Part shown: positions 50,930 to 64,000 of the stretch, one piece after another
How the letters are laid out: every line of letters begins with the position of its first letter
Position numbering within the stretch: the stretch's first letter is position 1
NCBI RefSeq assembly: GCF_000150275.1
Contig: NW_002060946.1
Coordinates: 2,933,454-2,997,453, forward strand
Direction: 5' to 3'
DNA from: Trichoplax adhaerens
Taxonomy: Eukaryota; Placozoa; Uniplacotomia; Trichoplacea; Trichoplacidae
DNA length: 64,000 nt
Notes under the pieces: generated by a model
Databases searched by the model: none
Told to the model about the DNA's origin: nothing
Seen by the model: the letters and a program-made list of their open reading frames with translations, nothing else
Made by a program: the position numbers and the translations under genes

Positions 50930-52610
50930 CTTTTTTCAAATAAAATTCTTTAAGCAAATAATCTTAAATTTATGTAAACATTTTTCTAATTTCAGGAATT
51001 TTCTCTTTTCACATTTCTCTAAACTATCACATGGATAATTGTTTAACTGTAAGACTGTACGATACATGTGTGAACATGATAACCAGTCGAAATTTGTTGT
51101 AATAAGCCTTCCATTTCCATTTTCACGTAAGCTATGTAAATACAATACATTAGCATTGCTATTAATTCTTCTTCTTCCGTACAATCGATCTCATTTGAGT
51201 GCGTGATGTAATTTATTACATTATATAAATCTATCAATTATATCGTTGTCCTATCGTTTGATAGGTTATAATTCATTATCGATAGTACAGCTTTATTGAT
51301 AGCGTAAGGTGGTCGTAATATGTCATCAGATAAGAAAAGGATTACTGAGAAATGATATTGTATTACCTACGGCAATACTTACACAGCTATCTTGACTGTC
51401 TTATTTATAAGTTCAAAATAAAGTAATCTAATTAATTCAGTTTAAGATAGACTGTAGCATTAATTATGTATAATTAAAAGGGTTCGTAAGCATCAAATAG
51501 TATAAGAATAGCATAGCCGGCGACAACAATACTATTCCATCATCTATTTCTGTTCTAAAAAATGTACCAGTCATCTTCTTAGTATAAACCAATAAATTTA
51601 TCACCCTAAGTCTGCATCTAGATAGTTAAACTACTACAAAATAAGTTATCTCAGATATTTAAATTAAATATCCCACAAGGAAATATACGTTCTGCATAAA
51701 CTCTTCAATATAATATTAACAGGTTTTTCTAGTCATATAATCTACAGTATCAAATCTATAACATCTGAAACGCTTATGACGTCTACAGGAAGTATACCAT
51801 AGGTATTAATTGCCCGAATTATTTCATAATTTTTGTAAATGTATATGAAGATAACATTACTCATGTTTACCAAATCTCAATGGATTATTATCACCAGGAT
51901 TACAATTAAAAATAATATTAGAACAATTTGCGTGCTTCTGGAAGTTGGATAGATGGAATTAATACATTTTTAAATGGGTTTGAACAGTCTTTTTGTTCTT
52001 CTTTATTTGATAAACAGTCACTGCGCGAGGCTACCACAATAATTATAGGTACAGTATCGAATATTATTCACGATCATCGTCGATATCAACCTTATTCTAA
52101 CTTCGACTTTAGGACCAGAGATAATTGAAATTAATTATCCTTGCTTGAGATCTAAAATAAACACAAGTGTTAAGTTTTTTTTACTTCTTGCCTGAATCCT
52201 TACATTTTCATGAATTGTTTACATAAGATCATAATTCTTTATATTACGTAAACGATAATCCTCGGTTTGGATGTCTTTAGTAGATTTATGGAGTATTTAT
52301 GTTGGAGATTGATTGCTGATTAATACTTGCAGAATAAACGGTTTCATTACCTAGTACTAAGGTAATAATTTGATTGCATACTTAGATATATGCATTGTAA
52401 TTTTCTTCCTTTAAGACTATAATTTAATGGAATAGAAAATGGAATGATTAAATTAAATGAGAAAGTACTTGTAAGGACTACATAAACGAGTGAAGTGGTA
52501 GAGCAGATTGATCTTGATTTTAGCTTTGTTGGCAATTTTGTGGGCTAAGCTCTTTTTGACTATCTTCGCTGTTACAACTGGAAGCATCACTGTCACCACC
52601 TGATAATTGA
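50930..52610 (-). pseudogene. decayed ROC-COR paralogue of the TPR-ROCO gene
   Basis: Nucleotide similarity to exon 2 of the intact ROCO gene is visible in the same order. 50936-51240 matches the COR part: frames shift between EEELIAMLMY and NFDWLSCSHMYRTVLQLNNY, against EELIKMLMY and VDWLLRIFRVIIQLHDY in the intact copy. 51870-52060 matches the ROC part (CAGGATTACAATTAAAAATA stretch). 52250-52360 matches the region around the P-loop. 52430-52610 matches the intron and end of the TPR exon. Stops and frameshifts are spread throughout, large parts are missing, and no TPR array or death domain is attached. It is a diverged partial duplicate. Confidence 0.8.
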
Positions 52611-52874
52611 AAGAATTTCAGACAAGTGCGAAAGTACTTAAATAATATCATAATGACTTCTCGCATTTTGATAGCAAAAACTGTAGCTGCTCGAAACTTG
52701 AAATTCAGATGGATAATATATGGATTTTAGTGATTTTATTTTGTATTTACCTTAGAATTATATTAGTGAAAAATAAATTAATCTTACTTCCCTATTCGTA
52801 AGTTCTAATAACGTTACATGATAATAGCTGCTCATTATTTAGGTAGTATACAGCGACACCTGCGCTACGATGAT

Positions 52875-53190
52875 AACTATCATTTAATACCTACAAATAG
52901 TTAGCTTGTATGTAGCTAAATACAATTAAATTGCACAAAGCGATATCAGGAGAGCTGATTTGCATATAGTGACAAAAAAAACTAATAACTATCATTTATT
53001 TAATATTGATATATAGTTATATCGTATATGGTTAAATATAATTTTACAAAGCGATACTAGGAGGGCTAATTTACGCGTAAAGCGACAAAAAAACTTATAA
53101 CTGTTATTTATTTAATATTTATATATAGTATTGCATCTAGTTAAATAGAATTATACAAAGCGGTGCCAGGAGAGCTGATTTACATATGGC
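52875..53190. repeat. tandem repeat, about 110 bases x 3, upstream of IQCA1
   Basis: Three diverged copies share CAAAGCGAT, a CAGGAGAGCTGATTT-like core, GCGACAAAAAAACT and TATTTATTTAATATT. The cores begin near 52937, 53047 and 53157. The array ends about 330 bases before the IQCA1 start codon. Confidence 0.8.
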
Positions 53191-53523
53191 GACGAGATTT
53201 CTGCACACCATTCGCATAAATAAATTGTTATTGAGCACGCGCATCACATGCTTACGGTCTGCTCAGGTTGCTAAGCAACAACAATCGCATCGCGATAGAC
53301 TAACATTATAGCATGCCTACAGCTAATACACAGATCCCTGTACCAAACAGGAAAGACCGCAGATACAGTCATCGCAAAATATTAACATCTACATTAGGGC
53401 ATAACTACGAAGCCAGTCAGTCACAAATTGATAAACCATCATACTAGTTATCAATGATACCTGAATAACCAGGTTCAAGACATCTCTCTCTGGATTATAT
53501 CAATTAAGACTAGGCATACAAAT

Positions 53524-59732
<6,209 letters not shown>

Positions 59733-61347
59733 TTGAAAATAATTTATAAAATACAAGAAAGCCTTTCATGCTCACGATGATGTTTTACTCCTTAAATGCA
59801 AATGCATCATTGATACGTCCATTAAATTAAAACGATTACATCCTAAAAATTTCCTGTAATTGATGTCAGTAATGGAAATATAGAATTACAACCGCGAATA
59901 GTTCGATATAGACGCTATATTTTATTAAAATATTCGAGACTTTCTATATCACATAATTTTTATTAGTGATCTTTGCAAGTATAAAAGATATATTACTGTT
60001 ACATACTCATATGCTTATCCTACTGCATACTTTAATATTTCGACTATGGCAAGTTATATGTTTAGTATCGTATAGTAGCTTGTTTTGCAATTTACTATCT
60101 GTGCATACAGTATTTACCAAAAATTGAGGGTTTTTAAAATTTAAGGACAGGTACCAATCAGGTGTGCAAAACACATATAGCTTGATAGCAAGGCAATGTA
60201 AATAATTAAAAAATTAACATATCTGTTGCATTATTGTTAGACATCATGAAAAGTATGTCTGTTTCGTAATTTCCATTCTTGGATATTTTAAATTTGAATG
60301 ATATCTTGGCTTCTTGATGTGTTCAATGCATAGCTGCACAGGCAATTAAACGATTGAATAATAGTTGTTATTTTTATTTTTAAGACATGTGCTAATTGCT
60401 GGAATACCGGTATTACGGAACTTACTACCATAAGATATAATACGTATGGTTAAACGATATGCTGAATCTAACTGTAGCTTTACGACCTTAAGAGTTGAAA
60501 CACTTCGGTAATGAATAATATAAATTATCCAAACCACTTCTGCGGATTTCTAGGAATCTATATAATACTGCATAAACAGATTGGCTCTACTGATAATAAT
60601 TATTCAGTACCGTGAGATTAGCAAATATATTACAAGAACCCACGATGAATTTGAGCCTAACTTGTAATTAATCAATATCATCTAATACCAGTATTCGTCT
60701 AATCTATAGTAGACGGTTATAATGTACAAAGAGAAATGTGTATTATAATAATGATTGAAAATAGGTCGATTCTATACAGTGACAGAGCTTATCAAAGTGT
60801 TTTAGCATTAAAACTATTTGTTATGTTGAGATTAAGGATGCTAATCAACATCATGACTAAAGGGCCAGTATACGATGTAATCCTCTGACGACAAAGTTTA
60901 GGAAAGTGTAACCCATAAACAATGCTAAATTATAGCCAATTCAGTTTTACCAGTTTCTATTCATAGAAATAAGCTTTTAATTTCTGATACTTACGAAAAA
61001 CATATTAATAAAGTTAATACCTCATGGTAGGTAAAGTGCATCTAGGACCAAACTCATCACATATTGGAGGTATAACATGGCAGTAGAAAAGTATTAACCA
61101 CAGGATGATTACAAATGTAGTTAAAAGTGGGTAGCTTTCGAGTTGAGTATTTTAGCTACATATTTCTAAAGTAACTACATTTATTATAGCATTAACTATC
61201 ATTTTAATTAAAATTTCATTTAGGCATGCCAAGAAGTTTATAATTCAAATGCGAATTGCATTCAAGACTGTACATTTTGTCAATATTTTCGACAAGTACA
61301 TGCTCAATTCATAAACTATTATTGACTATTATGAATGATTGACATCA
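59733..61347. other. convergent 3' spacer, IQCA1 / UQCC6
   Basis: 1.6 kb of AT-rich DNA between two facing stop codons. I see no gene, repeat array or RNA in it. Confidence 0.45.
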
Positions 61348-61722
61348 TCATTTATCCGTAATATTTTCTGAATTTCCTTGGCTTGCATCTGCATATGGGT
61401 CAGGTGGAATTTCAGGAACGACCTAAATTGTAATAATAATGCAGTTATAATCTTACGCAATTTACCATAGTTTGGCATTTCTGAGGTCGAGACACGCATG
61501 CAATACTTAATTATCAAGCTAATTCAATGCTATACGCGTTGGTATTTGCACGATTTTTAATTCTATTGGCAAGATTGATAGCTATAGCACTTTAATGCAA
61601 TTAGTACAATTTACCAAGTTAGGTTTGTAATAATTATGAACCACAGAGGCACCAGCAAGCATTGATACTACACTAGCGGTTATTGTAAGAATGTAACGGC
61701 TCCAAGTAACATTAGCTGGCAT
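61348..61722 (-). CDS. UQCC6: complex III assembly microprotein UQCC6 (Brawnin, C12orf73, sloth2)
   Basis: A 60-aa mitochondrial inner-membrane microprotein needed for respiratory complex III assembly. Two exons in phase 0: 61722-61615 and 61422-61348 (TGA). It starts MPANVTWSRYILTITASVVS, followed by MLAGASVVHNYYKPNL; vertebrate Brawnin has the same MPA...W/Y...MLAGAEVVHRYYRPDL pattern. Exon 2 starts VVPEIPPDPY, matching the family's IPEIPP. One transmembrane helix spans about residues 9-28. The start codon lies within the last exon of UQCC5 in a different frame, 11 bases overlapping its end. Its start context (GAAG before ATG, A at -3) is strong. It has no room for its own promoter except inside UQCC5, so it is probably translated as the second cistron. 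Confidence 0.92.
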
Positions 61723-62716
61723 CTTCTGTCGATTCTTGAATTTGTCTAGCGCTTTGTCTCCTTTCGGCTTCTTTTCGCACTAAGGTATCGTCTATAGAGT
61801 TGAAATAGATCAAGAATCGGCATCTAAGCAAAAGTCTAGGACTGCCATAGATTGAACATTTTGCATTTATTTCATATCAGCTTTGCTATTAGCACATCAT
61901 TCATGGACAATTGGGCACATGTATAAAGTAATCATGTGTCGCATTTACTGTCGACTACATCGATTGAACATTTTGCATTTATTTCATATCAGCTTTGCTA
62001 TAAGCACATCATTCATGGACAGTTGGGCAGATGTGCACAGCAATTATGTGTCTCATTTACTGTCAATTACGTCATTGAACATTTTGCATTTCTTTCATAT
62101 CAGCTTTGCTATAAGCACATTATTCATGGACAGTTGGGCACATGTATAAAACAATTATGTGCCGCATTTACTGTCAACTACAGTACGTATATACTGTACC
62201 ATTCTTTGATATCAGTTTTAGTGAAAGCTTAGCATGCACAGCTGTATACCATCAATATGTAACAAATAGCTTCTATTTTACTAAGTAATCTCCGATAATA
62301 ATAGGATGCCCACAGCAAGTAATCTCCATATCATGGATGTGTTTTGCTTTGGTAGTCAGTGGCTGTCGTCAACGTGCCTGAGTCATGGCTACCAGTATAA
62401 TTGATTATAACTCTCACAATGCATTTTACAATTTATTACGTTATGGTAGTGCTTAAGGGTTACGCAAATAACATAACATTAATCTCTACTAGCACAATGG
62501 TCATTACCATCAACAGCTGCGCATGGTTGTGTACGTGCTATCCATAAAATGATCGTAGGAATAGCCAATTGTAGAAGGATGTTACTTACAGAAAGTCTCG
62601 TTGCCAACTTGGACCTTAATCATAAATAGCTCTATGCCCGCTCCTAGCATAAAGAATAATGGCATATAACGATAAACGCCAAATTTTCGCTTGATAAAGT
62701 CATACAAATTTTTCAT
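61712..62716 (-). CDS. UQCC5: complex III assembly microprotein UQCC5 (SMIM4, sloth1)
   Basis: A 68-aa mitochondrial inner-membrane protein linked to early complex III (cytochrome b) assembly. Two exons, 62716-62590 and 61791-61712 (TAA), join T/AC. The ATG at 62716 is fixed by an in-frame TAA two codons upstream. The sequence KRKFGVYRYMPLFFMLGAGI then ELFMIKVQVGNETFYD matches the family block RFGIYRFLPFFFVLGG...IMIKVRVGQETFYD. The C-terminus is charged (VRKEAERRQSARQIQES). One transmembrane helix spans about residues 16-35. The start context is weak (C at -3, A at +4), which would let scanning ribosomes pass to UQCC6 on the same mRNA. The 798-base intron holds a three-copy tandem repeat. Confidence 0.92.
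61850..62185. repeat. tandem repeat, 112 bases x 3, in the UQCC5 intron
   Basis: Copies start at about 61850, 61963 and 62074, each with ATTGAACATTTTGCATTT, then CATATCAGCTTTGCTAT, CATTCATGGACAGTTGGG and TTTACTGTC. Divergence is low (only a few bases per unit), so the expansion is recent. Long open frames across it are artefacts of the repeat. Confidence 0.92.
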
Positions 62717-62903
62717 GAGTTAGCCGCAGGAATGATGCCACAAACATTGATGATGGATAGAAGAAGTTGATATTCAAGCATCCATCCACCCTAGACCTGC
62801 TGGCTGCTGCTGTTGAGCAAGTTCAATAACTAGAGTAGACTCTGTACGAGAGATATTTCACTAGGAAGTGTATCCAACCAAATGGTATAGGATTGACTTC
62901 TTT

Positions 62904-63382
62904 AACATTGAACGGTTCTGCTTGGTGGTGTACATTATGCACTGTACTCCACTAACAGACAGACAGAAAGCGCCAGCAGGCACCAAGACATTTCACATTG
63001 ATCGGTTCTGATTGGTGGTGTACATTTTTATGTACTGTGCTGAGTAGTGAGTAGGCTCTACTAACAGACAGACAGAAAGAGCCAGCAGGCACCAAGGCAT
63101 TGAACATTGAACGGTTCTGATTGGTGGTGTACATTATGCACTGTACTCCACTAACAGACAGACAGAAAGCGCCAGCAGGCACCAAGACATTCCACATTGA
63201 ACGGTTCTGCTTGGTGGTGTACATTATGTACAGTACTGTGTTCTACTAACAGACAGACAGAAAGCGCCAGCAGGCACCAAGACATTGATCGGTTCTGATT
63301 GGTGGTGTAGTACATTATGTACTGTGCTGAGTGGGCTCTACTAACAGACAGACAGAAAGCACCAGCAGGCACCAAGACATTT
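62904..63382. repeat. minisatellite, five copies, between UQCC5 and KDM5
   Basis: Five copies of a core beginning ACATTGAACGGTTCTG (near 62905, 62993, 63103, 63191 and 63283), followed by TTGGTGGTGTACATTATG and ending ACTAACAGACAGACAGAAAG and GCCAGCAGGCACCAAG. Spacing is irregular (about 88, 110, 88 and 93) because the middle, where GTAC-type palindromes sit, varies in length. The nested ACAG/GACA microrepeat is conserved. It is about 480 bases from the KDM5 start. Confidence 0.92.
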
Positions 63383-63419
63383 AAATGGCCTCCCTGCCAG
63401 TTGTTGGCACAGTACGCCT

Positions 63420-63560
63420 GTTCACCCCTACAGTACTATACACCGTATGATACAGTACCTTTGACTAGAATTGACAAGGACTGAGACTGATGTGCTACAG
63501 TACGCCTGATTACGTAGTCAGCTAGCGTAAAGTAAGTACTGTACTGTATTGAACTGCGGT
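63420..63560. repeat. GTAC palindrome patch upstream of KDM5
   Basis: Scattered CAGTAC, TACAGTACG and GTACTGTACTGT elements between the minisatellite and the KDM5 start, the same style as near RYBP and UBR4. Confidence 0.5.
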
Positions 63561-63779
63561 GTATTTACAATAGTAAAATACGCATTGCTTAATATGCAAT
63601 ATTTTAGGACTCGTACACCACCAAATTGACAGTGTTACCACTATTGGACATATTTCTAGCAAGGTGATAGTAGTTAAAATATGCACGTGTCAGGAATGAA
63701 TGATTGGGCGATGATTGGTCAATTTGACTCAAATAAATAGCCACAAACCAATCATACTGTCATAACTTAGCACATGACC

Positions 63780-64000
<221 letters not shown>

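Noticed and set aside
61883-62232. Two overlapping plus-strand open frames of about 90 codons
   Set aside because: They follow the 112-base tandem repeat unit and lie inside the UQCC5 intron on the opposite strand.
62952-63375. Repetitive minus-strand proteins with repeated CWRFLSVC-like blocks
   Set aside because: They are translations of the five-copy minisatellite, not genes.
62904-63382. A CRISPR-like array
   Set aside because: Repeats are long, irregularly spaced, the spacers are themselves repetitive, and the genome is clearly eukaryotic.

Overview
The window is AT-rich, intron-rich animal DNA. Genes have many short exons and GT-AG introns of roughly 50 to 300 bases. The gene set is metazoan: an RBM5/RBM10-type splicing factor, RYBP, UBR4, AMDHD2, a ROCO GTPase with a death domain, a rhodopsin-class GPCR, the ciliary protein IQCA1/DRC11, UQCC5, UQCC6 and KDM5. 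The compact layout and the kinesin-light-chain-like TPR repeats fused to ROCO suggest an early-branching animal. A placozoan of the Trichoplax type is my best guess; this is inference and no marker gene proves it.

Layout. 94-2024 (-): 5' half of an RBM5/10 gene, running off the left edge. It is head-to-head with RYBP (3757-5629, +), whose four exons were rebuilt completely. 7927-31895 (+): UBR4, about 24 kb, with dozens of small exons followed by three large ones. AMDHD2 (32788-34142, -) converges on it. 36773-41967 (-): a three-exon gene encoding TPR-ROC-COR-death domain. Around it lie relics of the same family: a TPR fragment at 44290-44880 and a ROC-COR fragment at 50930-52610. 47928-48971 (-): an intronless class A GPCR. 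53524-59732 (+): IQCA1/DRC11, 26 exons rebuilt end to end (846 codons).

61348-62716 (-) holds two very small mitochondrial genes, UQCC5 (SMIM4) and UQCC6 (Brawnin/C12orf73). The start codon of UQCC6 lies inside the last coding exon of UQCC5, in another frame, with an 11-base overlap. They must therefore share a transcript or use a promoter inside UQCC5. This is the most notable find: two complex III assembly factors in one overlapping dicistronic unit, matching the sloth1/sloth2 arrangement known in Drosophila. KDM5 (63862 onward, +) starts head-to-head with this unit and runs off the right edge.

Between genes the DNA holds two recurring repeat styles. One is clusters of a GTAC/CAGTACTG palindrome, mostly upstream of gene starts (RYBP, UBR4, KDM5). 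The other is short tandem arrays, usually about three copies of a 110-165 base unit, in introns and spacers. No CRISPR, rRNA or convincing tRNA was seen.
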